Shown here: piece after piece, positions 36,351-44,768 of the stretch
How the letters are laid out: each line of letters opens with the position of its first letter
Numbering within the stretch: the first letter of the stretch is position 1
DNA from: Rhizobium johnstonii 3841
GTDB lineage: Bacteria; Pseudomonadota; Alphaproteobacteria; Rhizobiales; Rhizobiaceae
DNA: 64,000 bases
NCBI RefSeq assembly: GCF_000009265.1
Contig: NC_008381.1
Span: 62,001-126,000, forward strand
Direction: 5' to 3'
The notes under the pieces: model-generated
The model's input: the letters and a program-made list of their open reading frames with translations, nothing else
Told to the model about the DNA's origin: nothing
Database searches by the model: none
Translations under genes and position numbers: made by a program

Positions 36351-36500
36351 ATGGCAGCTCTGCGTCAGATCGCATTCTATGGAAAGGGCGGAATTGGCAA
36401 GTCCACTACCAAAATTGTCTCCGCCGCCGAAGCCGTCGCGAAAGGCCTTGCTCCAATGGAGCAGGTAATTTTGTTGGCGCGGCAGCTTAATGGCCGTTGA
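36351..36500 (+). CDS. 49-codon leader ORF: NifH N-terminus joined to CoA-transferase start (copy 2)
   Basis: The translation is the same as that of the minus-strand ORF at 34778-34927: 20 NifH residues, 10 CoA-transferase residues and a short unrelated tail. It starts 85 bp after the -12 element and ends 81 bp before the ThDP subunit gene. The identical copies on opposite strands show that the cassette was duplicated by inversion recently. Confidence 0.7.
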   Translation: MAALRQIAFYGKGGIGKSTTKIVSAAEAVAKGLAPMEQVILLARQLNGR

Positions 36501-36581
36501 CGTTCCTGCCGAAAAGATCATAATTCGGCAAATGACGGCTTGATTCCATCATATCGCAACTAAACCGTCAGAAGGCATACT

Positions 36582-37136
36582 ATGCCGCAATCTGATAGAC
36601 GTCGGAAGCGCAAGGTCAAGGGGTCCGACCTTCTTATTCGGGGGCTTGAGGACGAGGGGGTCAAATGCATCTTCGGCATCCCCGGCGAGGAAACCCTCGA
36701 CATCATGCAATCCATTTGCAAGTCGAAGACGAAGATAAAGTTCGTGACGACCCGCTGCGAGTGGGGCGCGGCCCTCATGGCTGCGAGCTATGGCCGCCTG
36801 ACTGGCAAGACCGGCGTCTGCCTCGTCACTTGCGGTCCGGGCGTGCTCAACTTGCCCAACGGGGCTGGCTATGCCTTTCTCGGCGGGGCGCCGCTGCTGA
36901 TGATTGGCGGCCAGAAGCCGATCAAGAGCCGCCCCCAGGCAGGTTTTCAAAGAATCGACGCCGTCGCGGTGATGAAGCCAGTGACCAAGCTCGCAATACA
37001 AATCGCATCGGCGCAGTTGATCCCGTCGACGGTCAGGGAGTCCTTCCGCGTCACCCAGGAGGGAAAGCAGGGGCCAGTGTATCTTGAGCTTCCGGACGAT
37101 ATTGCGGCCGAAAAATGCGAGGAGGAGGAGGTCTGA
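36582..37136 (+). CDS. ThDP-dependent enzyme, Pyr-domain subunit (alpha 1), acetolactate-synthase-like
   Basis: 184 residues equal to the N-terminal domain of acetolactate-synthase-type enzymes: KGSDLLIRGLEDEGVKCIFG, GIPGEETLDIMQS, RCEWGAALMAASYGRLTGKT and MIGGQKPIKSRPQAGFQ, ending PVYLELPDDIAAEK. Glu60 is the expected catalytic Glu that activates ThDP; the family usually has RHEQGA around it, here RCEWGA. The rest of the enzyme is on a separate gene (37270-38493). The first ten residues (MPQSDRRRKR) come with the promoter cassette, as the RiPP precursor begins in the same way. Confidence 0.75.
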   Translation: MPQSDRRRKRKVKGSDLLIRGLEDEGVKCIFGIPGEETLDIMQSICKSKTKIKFVTTRCEWGAALMAASYGRLTGKTGVCLVTCGPGVLNLPNGAGYAFLGGAPLLMIGGQKPIKSRPQAGFQRIDAVAVMKPVTKLAIQIASAQLIPSTVRESFRVTQEGKQGPVYLELPDDIAAEKCEEEEV

Positions 37137-37269
37137 TGATTGCGCCGACGCCCCATCACCGCAGCCAAACGTCCGCTTCTGATGTTCGGGGCAGTCGCCT
37201 CGCGTCCCCGCTCTACACCGGATTCGCGCAGTTTACGATTCGCACAGGCAGCAATCGAAAGGAATTGAC
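37136..37269 (+). pseudogene. Decayed start of a second-subunit (beta) gene
   Basis: An ATG at 37136 overlaps the alpha stop (TGATG), as alpha and beta overlap in the second copy at 49185. The next ~110 bp match the region at 37400-37510 of the beta gene (both contain CGCAGCCAAACGTCCGCTTC) but with many changes and a broken frame that stops at 37270-37273. It is the original beta start, replaced by the beta gene that follows. Confidence 0.65.
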
Positions 37270-38493
37270 ATGACAAGGCAACAAAAGAACACTCGCAGCC
37301 CTGAGGGCGAAAAGCGCATGGTCAAGGGGTCCGACCTCCTGCACCAGTTCGGACGGCCGATAGCAAGCGATGCGAAACTCAATCAAATCGCCGCCCGCAT
37401 CACCGCAGCCAAACGTCCGCTTCTGATATTCGGAGCCGCCGCCTCGCGTGCCGCCGCCTCTCATCTCGGCTTGGCAGCGGATATGGCGCAGTTTGTGATC
37501 CGCACCGGCATTCCGTTCCTTGCCACCCAAATGGGCAAGGGCACCGTGTCCGAGAGCTCCCACCTCTATATGGGCACGCCGGCGCTATCCGAAGGCGAGG
37601 ATGTGCATGAGGTCATCGACAAGGCCGACCTGATCCTCCCGATCGGCCACGACACGACCGAAAAGCCACCGTTCATCATGCGCAAGGGCGGCCAGGAGGT
37701 CATTCACATCGCAGAACAGGCGCCACCAGTCGAGCCGGTCTACTTCCCGCAATTCCAGCTCATCGGCGAGATCGGCCATTCGCTGAAGGCGCTGGCCGAT
37801 CGCCTCGAGGGCAAGCTGCCAAACGCGCAGGCGCTTCTCTACCTACGCAAGCCCATTCTCGAGCGCACCGCCGCGCGGGCGACGGAGGACCGCTTCGCTC
37901 TACGTTTGGTCAACGATATAAGCGAGGTGATGACGCCGCATGACAGCATCCTGGTGCTGGACAACGGCCAGTACAAGATCTCGGTCGCTCGCAACTACCA
38001 GACCAATGCCCCCAATACGCTGCTGCTCGACAATGCTCTTGCAACGATGGGAGCAGGACTGCCGTCGGGGATTGCGGCCGCGATGCTCAATCCCTTGCAC
38101 CGCGTCATGGCGCTCTGCGGCGACGGCGGCTTCTTGATGACCAGCCAGGAACTGGAGACGGCCGTCCGCCTCAAGCTCAACCTGGTCATCGTCATCCTGA
38201 ATAACAAGGACTACGGCATGATCAGCTGTAAGCAGGCCTCCAAGGATTTCAAGAATTTCGGCACCAAATTCGACAATCCGGATTTCGTGAAATTGGCCGA
38301 ATCCTATCACGCCAAGGGCACGCGCGTCGACCCACGGGACGATCTGGTGCCGGCGCTGGAAGCCGCTTTCGAAGGCGGCGGCGTCCATGTTGTCGAAGTG
38401 GCGACCGATTATTCGGATTACAAGCGAGGGCTCACCGACAAGCCGCGCTCGCGCAAAGCGAAACCAACTACGCGCCTGAGCGACCTAGGATAA
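37270..38493 (+). CDS. ThDP-dependent enzyme, central plus PP-domain subunit (beta 1)
   Basis: 407 residues. The central domain (AAKRPLLIFGAAASRAAASH, GIPFLATQMGKGTVSESSHL, YMGTPALSEGEDVHEVIDKA) is followed by the ThDP-binding domain with CGDGGFLMTSQELETAVRLK and LNLVIVILNNKDYGM (GDG...NN metal/ThDP motif). The N-terminal Pyr domain is supplied by the separate alpha gene. The first 24 residues (MTRQQKNTRSPEGEKRMVKG, then SDLL) are the leader and first codons of an alpha gene fused in frame to beta by a deletion. Likely reaction: decarboxylation of pyruvate or another 2-oxo acid, possibly with carboligation. Confidence 0.75.
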   Translation: MTRQQKNTRSPEGEKRMVKGSDLLHQFGRPIASDAKLNQIAARITAAKRPLLIFGAAASRAAASHLGLAADMAQFVIRTGIPFLATQMGKGTVSESSHLYMGTPALSEGEDVHEVIDKADLILPIGHDTTEKPPFIMRKGGQEVIHIAEQAPPVEPVYFPQFQLIGEIGHSLKALADRLEGKLPNAQALLYLRKPILERTAARATEDRFALRLVNDISEVMTPHDSILVLDNGQYKISVARNYQTNAPNTLLLDNALATMGAGLPSGIAAAMLNPLHRVMALCGDGGFLMTSQELETAVRLKLNLVIVILNNKDYGMISCKQASKDFKNFGTKFDNPDFVKLAESYHAKGTRVDPRDDLVPALEAAFEGGGVHVVEVATDYSDYKRGLTDKPRSRKAKPTTRLSDLG

Positions 38494-38500
38494 ACCGCCT

Positions 38501-38523
38501 CGGGCGGCAGGCCCTGCCGCCCG
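38501..38523. promoter_or_regulatory. Intergenic hairpin before the alcohol dehydrogenase gene
   Basis: CGGGCGGCA and TGCCGCCCG form a perfect 9-bp stem with a 5-base loop. The same hairpin precedes the second dehydrogenase copy (50366-50388). It may tune expression between the ThDP enzyme and the dehydrogenase. Confidence 0.6.
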
Positions 38524-38550
38524 AGAGAGCCAAACAAATGGACCAAACAC

Positions 38551-39723
38551 ATGGCCATCACTTTCCAAACCCCGTCCAACATCCGTTTCGGGGCAGGCGC
38601 GTCCAGCAAGATCGGCGAGCTCCTCAAGGGCTACAAGGCCGCCCATGTGCTGCTCGTCACCGACGAGAAGGTGCGGGCGGCCGGGCTGACGCGCAATGCG
38701 GAAGCGGCGATTGCCGAAGCCGGCATCGCGCTCACCGTGTTCGACGGCGTGGTCGTCGACGCGCCGTCGCATGTCATCGAAGCGGCAGCAGAAATCTGCC
38801 GCGAGTGCGGCGTCGACGCTGTCGTGGCGATCGGCGGCGGCAGCGTACTGGATACGGCAAAGCTCGTCGCCTATCTCGCCAAAACCCCGGACAAGCTTGA
38901 TGATATCTATGGTATCGGCCGTGCCACCGGCGATCGGCTGCCGCTGCTGCTGGTGCCGACCACGGCGGGCACTGGATCGGAAGTGACGCCGATCTCCATC
39001 GTTAAGACGCCCAACGACGAGAAGAAGGCGGTGATCTCGCCGCGCCTCATCCCGGACTGGGTGATCCTCGATCCCGTACTGACGCTCGGCCTGCCGCCGC
39101 ACCTCACCGCCCAGACGGGCATCGACGCCATGGCGCACGCAATCGAGGCCTATACCGGCAAGATCAAGAAGAACCCGACCTCCGACCAGCTCGCGTTGAA
39201 GGCGCTGGCGCTGTTGTCGGCCAATCTCAGGAAAGTCTATACGGACGGCTCGGACCTCGAAGCGCGCTTGGACATGCTGTTCGGCTCCATGCTGGCCGGC
39301 ATGGCGTTTGCCAACTCGCCGGTTGCCGCGGTGCACGCGCTCGCCTATCCGATCGGCGAGATCTTCGATGTCGGGCACGGCCTCTCCGTTGCGCTGGTCC
39401 TGCCCTACGTGTTGGAATTCAACCGGCCGGCGGCCGAAGCGCTCTATGCCGAGCTCTCCGACGTTATCCAGCCCGGCTATCGCCGGCAGTCCGATGCGGC
39501 GGACGCGGCGGCCTTCATCGCCGAGATCGAGGCGATCTGCCGAGACTGCGGGGTGCCCGGCTCGCTTTCGGCGGTTGGAATCGGCGAAGGCGATCTTTCC
39601 AAGCTGGCGAAGGGTGCGATGAAGCACGCGGAGCGCCTACTGGTCAACAATCCGCGCGAGCTCGACGACGATCAGGCCCGGGCGATCTATGCCAAAGCAC
39701 TTGCGGGAGTGAGCAGGCCATGA
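38551..39723 (+). CDS. Iron-containing alcohol dehydrogenase (group III)
   Basis: 390 residues: AVVAIGGGSVLDTAKLVAYL (NAD site), LPLLLVPTTAGTGSEVTPIS, and the metal-site region GIDAMAHAIEAY with ALAYPIGEIFDVGHGLSVAL. The Asp and three His ligands expected for the metal are present. The family reduces aldehydes to alcohols or oxidises them. It lies 57 bp after the beta subunit gene, so its substrate could be the aldehyde released by the ThDP enzyme. Its stop overlaps the start of phaE. Confidence 0.85.
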   Translation: MAITFQTPSNIRFGAGASSKIGELLKGYKAAHVLLVTDEKVRAAGLTRNAEAAIAEAGIALTVFDGVVVDAPSHVIEAAAEICRECGVDAVVAIGGGSVLDTAKLVAYLAKTPDKLDDIYGIGRATGDRLPLLLVPTTAGTGSEVTPISIVKTPNDEKKAVISPRLIPDWVILDPVLTLGLPPHLTAQTGIDAMAHAIEAYTGKIKKNPTSDQLALKALALLSANLRKVYTDGSDLEARLDMLFGSMLAGMAFANSPVAAVHALAYPIGEIFDVGHGLSVALVLPYVLEFNRPAAEALYAELSDVIQPGYRRQSDAADAAAFIAEIEAICRDCGVPGSLSAVGIGEGDLSKLAKGAMKHAERLLVNNPRELDDDQARAIYAKALAGVSRP

Positions 39724-40418
39724 CCCCGAGCTCGGACGACCAACCGGAATTCTCGCAGATGCTGCTGCGCATGTCGGAAATGTGGCGCAGCAACATCGAG
39801 CAGGCAGGGGAGGTTGAAAAATTGTGGTTCAAATCGATGATGCCCTTCATCGCCCCGCGCGCGGCTGACAGCAGCCTGTTTGCCGCCGCGCAGGGCGGCG
39901 AGATCTCAAAAACCATCAAGCGCATGGTGGAAGGCCCGCGCCTTGCCGACATGTGGAACCTCGACCAGGTCTACGCTCTGATGGCGGCCTGGATGGACGT
40001 GGGCGAGCGCATGGCGGCCTATCACGCCATAGCCTCCGTGCCGTGGAGCAAGGCCTATGAACGCTACAGCGCAACGCTCGCCGACACGAAGGAAGAAGAC
40101 GCCAAGGATTTCGGCTGGCGCAAGGCCTTCAACAAGTGGAGATACATTGCGAACGAGGAAATGATCAGCAACCTGCGCTCTAAGGATTTCCTCACCGCGC
40201 AGCGCGAATTGCTGCTCGCCGCGCTGGACCTGCGCACCTGCCAGCAGCAAATGACCGACAGCGTCGCCAAGCTGTTAGGCGTTCCGAGCCAGCACGACTT
40301 CGACGAGCTGACGCGGCAGTTCACGGAACTCAGGCGGGAGCTGCGCGCCAGCATCAGGGCACAGCGCGATGAAGTCGAAGGTGCACGCGGTTTCGCCACA
40401 CAACCAGGAAAGGGATGA
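39720..40418 (+). CDS. phaE: Class III PHA synthase, PhaE-type subunit
   Basis: 232 residues, mostly helical: MLLRMSEMWRSNIEQAGEVE, MWNLDQVYALMAAWMDVGER, KEEDAKDFGWRKAFNKWRYI, and NEEMISNLRSKDFLTAQREL, then a coiled-coil-like end. PhaE proteins vary in sequence, but the start overlapping the dehydrogenase stop and the phaC gene 3 bp downstream support the call. Class III synthases need both PhaC and PhaE. The subunit has no catalytic residues. Confidence 0.7.
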   Translation: MTPSSDDQPEFSQMLLRMSEMWRSNIEQAGEVEKLWFKSMMPFIAPRAADSSLFAAAQGGEISKTIKRMVEGPRLADMWNLDQVYALMAAWMDVGERMAAYHAIASVPWSKAYERYSATLADTKEEDAKDFGWRKAFNKWRYIANEEMISNLRSKDFLTAQRELLLAALDLRTCQQQMTDSVAKLLGVPSQHDFDELTRQFTELRRELRASIRAQRDEVEGARGFATQPGKG

Positions 40419-40421
40419 GCG

Positions 40422-41528
40422 ATGACCGAACCCCGCGAAACCGCCTTCACCAGCTTCCTGAAGGATTTCGCCGAGAATGTCGGCAAGTTTCACAAAGGGG
40501 CGGACGTGCTCGCCGGCATCCGCGACGAGGATGTCGATGTCGGAGCAACCCCGAAGACGCTCGTCATGCGCCGCGACAAGGTGGAGCTGTTTCGCTACGA
40601 GCCGACGGCCAAGCGCACCGTCGAGACGCCGGTCCTCATCGTCTATAGCCTGGTCGGCCGCTACACTATCGCGGACCTCCAGTCCGACCGCTCGCTGGTG
40701 CGTAGCCTGCTCGCCGAGGGCACCGACCTTTGGCTGATCGACTGGGGCAAGCCCGGCCGCACCGAGCGCTGGCTGACGATGGACGACTATGTCGACGACT
40801 ATATCCATGAGGCGGTGCACCGGATCTGCCGCGAGACGGGCCATGACAAGGTAACGCTGCTCGGCATCTGCGAGGGTGGCGTCTTCACCACCTGCTATGC
40901 GGCGCTCCACCCGGAGAAGGTCAAGAACCTGGTCCTGACCATCACGCCGATCGACTTCCACGCCGATATCGATGACCCGGCGGCGATTCAAGGCCTCCTC
41001 AACATCTGGATGCGCTCGCTTGCGCCCGAGGATATCGACCGCATGGTCGATGCGTTGGGCGTCATCCCCGGCGAATTCATGAGCTCGATATTCTCGCTCA
41101 TGAGGCCGATGCACTCGCTGATCAAGTACAATGTCGACCTCTTCGACATCGTCGACGACAAGGACCGGCTGATGAACTTCCTGCGCATGGAGAAATGGCT
41201 GGCCGACCGGCCGGATCACCCGGGCGCAGCCGGCCGGCAATGGCTGAAGGAGCTCTATCAGGAGAACCGCCTGGTCGAGGGCAGGTTCGAGCTGTCGGGC
41301 CGCATCGTCGACCTCCGCGCGATCGACATGCCCGTGCTCAATATCTACGCGCGGGACGACCATATCATTCCGCCCAGCTGTTCCAAGGCGCTCGGCGGCA
41401 AGATCGGCAGCGCCGACTATAAGGAGGTTCCGCTTCCGTGCGGGCATGTCGGCCTGTTCGTTTCGAGCAAGACGCAGGACAAGCTCATCAAAATCATACC
41501 CGAATGGCTCCGGGCACGGGACGGGTAG
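40422..41528 (+). CDS. phaC: Class III polyhydroxyalkanoate synthase catalytic subunit
   Basis: 368 residues, the short form typical of class III synthases. The lipase-like box GICEGG holds the nucleophile Cys150. The catalytic Asp is in YARDDHIIPP and the His in LPCGHVGLF. LVYSLVGRYTIADL-type and WLIDWGKPGRTERWLTMDDY segments are characteristic of PhaC. It joins hydroxyacyl-CoA units into the storage polymer. No phaA or phaB is in the window, so the monomer must come from elsewhere. GGGATGAGCG precedes the ATG. Confidence 0.88.
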   Translation: MTEPRETAFTSFLKDFAENVGKFHKGADVLAGIRDEDVDVGATPKTLVMRRDKVELFRYEPTAKRTVETPVLIVYSLVGRYTIADLQSDRSLVRSLLAEGTDLWLIDWGKPGRTERWLTMDDYVDDYIHEAVHRICRETGHDKVTLLGICEGGVFTTCYAALHPEKVKNLVLTITPIDFHADIDDPAAIQGLLNIWMRSLAPEDIDRMVDALGVIPGEFMSSIFSLMRPMHSLIKYNVDLFDIVDDKDRLMNFLRMEKWLADRPDHPGAAGRQWLKELYQENRLVEGRFELSGRIVDLRAIDMPVLNIYARDDHIIPPSCSKALGGKIGSADYKEVPLPCGHVGLFVSSKTQDKLIKIIPEWLRARDG

Positions 41529-41530
41529 CG

Positions 41531-41617
41531 ATGCTCAACAAGATTGTCTCCCCCGCCGATGCCGTCACGATCATCCATCCGGGCGATACAGTCGCCTTTT
41601 CCGCTTCGAGGCCGGGA
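41531..41617 (+). pseudogene. 5' remnant of a CoA-transferase gene with its native start
   Basis: From ATGCTCAACAAGATTGTCTC the codons read MLNKIVSPADAVTIIHPGDT and VAFSA, matching the CoA-transferase at 51853 from its KIVSGAEAVAMIRSGDTVAF onward. After VAFSA the match ends. It is the unfused, original start of this gene directly after phaC, and shows where the NifH fusion point lies. Confidence 0.75.
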
Positions 41618-41686
41618 TGTCTCCAATATAATACAAAATCCCCTCCGAAAAAGCTCGGAGACTGATGAAACTGCTTGGAGAACAAG

Positions 41687-42851
41687 ATGCACTGGATTTC
41701 CAGATTATTTGCAACGGGTGCCGTTTTTACGTTGGCGTCCATACCTCTCGACGGCTCCACTGAGTCTGTCGATGCCAACCTCGCAATCAACAGGCCGGAC
41801 GAGGCGTCTTGGCGTTTCCTCGCTTATGTCGCTGGTCCCGTCGCGGCGACGCCTGGCAAGGTTTTGTTCGAAACATGGGCTTCGAACGAAGATACATTCA
41901 CTCCGCACCCGGTTTTTCCGGGCGCCAAAGGTGACCCGTCCTGTGGACAGTCGGGTGCAGCGGCGGAAATCGCCGCTCCCGTGGCCAGCCCGAAAATACT
42001 GAGTATTCCAGCCCTCCAGCAGTTGGCTCCGATGGGCCTCGTCCCGCATGGGTCGCCCGACGGGAGCGAAGAAAGTTCGCCGCAACCAGGCGACTTTCGA
42101 TTACATCGTTTGCAAGCAGCTCTTTACCAAGGCCGGTCTGCGATCCTTCTATAATGCCGGCGGGCCGATCTCAGCTCCTGTCGGCGCCATGGAAGTCAAG
42201 GCAAATTGGGTGCCCGCCGATGAGGTCGATAGCGCCGATTATTATGTCAGCGAGGCACCTGACGGGAAGAAATACGCGCTAACCGCCATGCATATCATCA
42301 GAAAGGTGCTGCCCGACTGGACCTGGGCAACGTTCGAGCACCAGAACAATCCAGGCCGTTGCGATTATACCGGATGCCGTGATGCCTATGGTGCGCTTGT
42401 CACCGACGTGGACGCGAGTGACGTCCGTGATCGGCCCTACAGCGCCTGTGCAAAGAACGACGCACTGAAAGCCATGCTGAGCGCTGCAGGCCTTTCGCCT
42501 GTGTGGGAACATTACTGCCTGAAGGGCAGCCAGACCGACTTCGTCTCGGCGACCGGCTTGCCGACGCATCTTGGCAATTCGGTAACGGAGGCTGGATTCG
42601 CCGACACTTCGTCCTGCATCACCTGCCATGCGCGTGCCGCCGTCAACGCAAAGGGAATAATGACGACGCCAGCAGGATTTGTCGATCCGCCGATCCCGGC
42701 GCTCTGCCCTAATCCATCCGGTTCCTGTAGTCCCAACGGCGCGCCGGATCCGAATTGGTTCTGGACCAATCCCGGCAAGTTCGACCAGGCAGCCGTTGCC
42801 ATGCAGACGGATTTCATCTGGTCAATTGCTCGCTTTGCAATCGGGGACTAA
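41687..42851 (+). pseudogene. Secreted c-type cytochrome-like protein, frameshifted
   Basis: A signal peptide (MHWISRLFATGAVFTLASIP, with GGAG before the ATG) is followed by RPDEASWRFLAYVAGPVAAT and LSIPALQQLAPMGLVPH. At about 42045 the frame shifts, and the remainder reads VRRNQATFDYIVCKQLFTKA, IRKVLPDWTWATFEHQNNPG and ending FIWSIARFAIGD. One heme-binding CxxCH is visible (SSCITCHARA), and there are several other Cys pairs. Total length would be about 390 residues. The exact family is unknown. A single indel separates it from a complete gene. Confidence 0.6.
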
Positions 42852-43520
42852 CACCGGCCCCGCCACGACGCTGCCCGAGAAAGCGAACCGCCGAAAGTTG
42901 CCCGGCGATGAAGTTATGACCGTCTATCTTCGTGATCGGCGCCCGGTCCGGCATCGCCCCGGCAGCGGAAGGGACCTATAGCCGCGCTGGTTTCGCGGAG
43001 GACGACTCTGATCTTGCGCGCGAGCGGCGCAATGTTCTGCGCCAGACCTCTTCTGAATTCAGGCGGCTGGCGCGGATATCGAAGGCCCGGGTTGTGCGCT
43101 TCGAGATCATCCTCCGCACCGCAACGATCGTCATGTTGTGACAAGAATCTGGATCGATTCAATTCGCTAGTCCACGTCTTAGGCTAATTGGGACAAGCGG
43201 GCCGCACGATCCGCGGCAGGCCATATGGGGTAACGGCGAAGGTCGTGGCACGCTGGGTCGAGTGGTTCATGTGCAGAGGCCCCGGCGGCATGGAGGATTG
43301 TTCGTCCCGCCGAACACGAGCCCAAGCCGGTCCCCGGAGCAGATCGCCCAAAAAATCTCGTTCCGCCCTAAGAGGAATAGAGAATAAGAATTCCATGACG
43401 AAAGTATGCAGCCGTAAGCTTCCTGGCGCGGAAAACTGCTTGTTGACGGGGACAGATAATGTGGTAAATCGTGACAGAATAAACACGTCATGTACATGAA
43501 ATGCCGTCACGAGGTCACTG
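42852..43520. other. Interval without a recognised gene
   Basis: Short frames on both strands here have no good ribosome sites and no family resemblance. The promoter of the RepA-like gene should lie near the right end, where the sequence becomes A+T-rich (43380-43500). Confidence 0.4.
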
Positions 43521-44768
43521 ATGCCACGCTCTGAGAATCCACCTCAAATGGAAATCACTTCGGAGCGCATTCAGCGCCTTACCAAAGAACTCTGGGATCG
43601 CCTAATCGAGCGGGGGGCAGCTCCTAAATTTCGAGACGACAGGACCCTTCGCTCGTTCTCCTTGGGCGAGGTTGCCGAGATTCTCGGCGTGTCGGGCAGT
43701 TATTTACGCCAGTTGTCAATTGATGGGCTGGGGCCAACACCGGAGCTAGGGACCGCAGGACGGCGCTCCTATACGCTTCGACAGATTAACGAACTCCGTG
43801 CCTATCTCGCTTCGGCCCGTCAGAAAGAGGCTTTGAAGTTTTGCCCGCGCAGGCGCGAGGGTGAGAAACTACAGATCATCTCAGTAGCCGCCGGCTCCGC
43901 AAGCACCACCACATCGCTCTATCTGGCTCAGGGCCTTGCACTTCAAGGATACCGCGTCCTCGCTATAGATCTCGATGCGAATGGCTCATTGTCGAAAATG
44001 TTCGGTTATTATTTTCCGGATATCATTTTTTCCGACCACCCTGCGAGCATGTATGCGGCTTTACGCTATGATGACGATCGGGTCAGTGTGCGTTCTGTAA
44101 TTCAATCAACCCATTTTGATGGTCTTGATTTCGTGCCGGGTACTATCGAGCTCTTCCGGTTCGAACGGCAAAGTAGGCAACGCTACCATAGTGAAAAATT
44201 GAGGTATCCAGATGCTAGCATCAGAATGGTGGATGCGCTCAAGGAAGTCGAGGAGGATTACGACGTCGTCGTTATCCACTGTGGAGGTGAAAGCTTTCTG
44301 ACCGCGGGTGCCTATGAAGCAGCGACCGGCGTGCTGATGACCGTCCGCCCGCAAATGGCTGACATCGCGTCAATGGCCATGTCCGTCGACTATTACTCGC
44401 ATTCCGTCTCCTTGATCGAAAAAGCTGGGAGGCCCGTAAATCACGATTTCACCAAATATTTGGTGACAAGGCACAATCCGCGTGACGTCTCACAGCAGGA
44501 GGCAGTCGCACTACTGCGGGACTCCCTGGGGGATGATCTGTTGACTGCGGCCGTCTGGGAATCGGGCGCGATCCGGCAAGCTTCGATGAAAAACCAATCG
44601 TTGTATGAGCTGTCAGCGGGAGAGGTAGGCCGGTCGGCGTACGAGCAAGCGATGGAAACGCTGAATTCCACCAATGCGGAGGTAATGGACATACTATCCA
44701 AGATTTGGGGCCGTCCCCCGATGTATGTGGCGAGGGCTTCCCGGACTGCAGGTAAGGCGAGCTCCTAA
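43521..44768 (+). CDS. RepA/ParA-like plasmid partition protein with lost P-loop
   Basis: 415 residues aligned over the full length with RepA of repABC plasmids: the N-terminal helix-turn-helix-like region (LGEVAEILGVSGSYLRQLSI, then GRRSYTLRQINELRAYL) and the ATPase domain (YLAQGLALQGYRVLAIDLDA, then NGSLSKMFGYYF, DYDVVVIHCGG). The Walker A motif, normally KGGSGKTTT, reads AAGSASTTT, so both lysines and the glycines are gone. No repB or repC follows. GAGGTC precedes the ATG. It may be a DNA-binding decoy, a regulator, or a decaying gene with its frame still open. Confidence 0.75.
   Translation: MPRSENPPQMEITSERIQRLTKELWDRLIERGAAPKFRDDRTLRSFSLGEVAEILGVSGSYLRQLSIDGLGPTPELGTAGRRSYTLRQINELRAYLASARQKEALKFCPRRREGEKLQIISVAAGSASTTTSLYLAQGLALQGYRVLAIDLDANGSLSKMFGYYFPDIIFSDHPASMYAALRYDDDRVSVRSVIQSTHFDGLDFVPGTIELFRFERQSRQRYHSEKLRYPDASIRMVDALKEVEEDYDVVVIHCGGESFLTAGAYEAATGVLMTVRPQMADIASMAMSVDYYSHSVSLIEKAGRPVNHDFTKYLVTRHNPRDVSQQEAVALLRDSLGDDLLTAAVWESGAIRQASMKNQSLYELSAGEVGRSAYEQAMETLNSTNAEVMDILSKIWGRPPMYVARASRTAGKASS

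Larger units (their letters stand above)
38501..39760 (+). repeat. Near-identical 1.25-kb repeat, copy 1 (dehydrogenase gene)
   Basis: From the hairpin to the first codons of phaE this segment is almost identical to 50366-51618. The ThDP genes just upstream of each copy are much more diverged, so this block was homogenised or duplicated separately. Confidence 0.8.

Noticed and set aside
36582..38493. Single acetolactate synthase gene broken by a frameshift
   Set aside because: The second copy (48667-50294) has the same split with an ATGA overlap, so the two-gene form is genuine.
38485..39627. 380-codon minus-strand frame opposite the alcohol dehydrogenase
   Set aside because: It is the antisense of a well-conserved gene in high-G+C DNA, with long Arg/Gly-rich stretches and no family resemblance.
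40275..41447. 390-codon minus-strand frame opposite phaC
   Set aside because: Antisense of phaC, no start site, no recognised motif.
43521..44768. Functional repABC replication origin
   Set aside because: repB and repC are missing and the RepA P-loop is lost; no origin or incompatibility RNA could be recognised.
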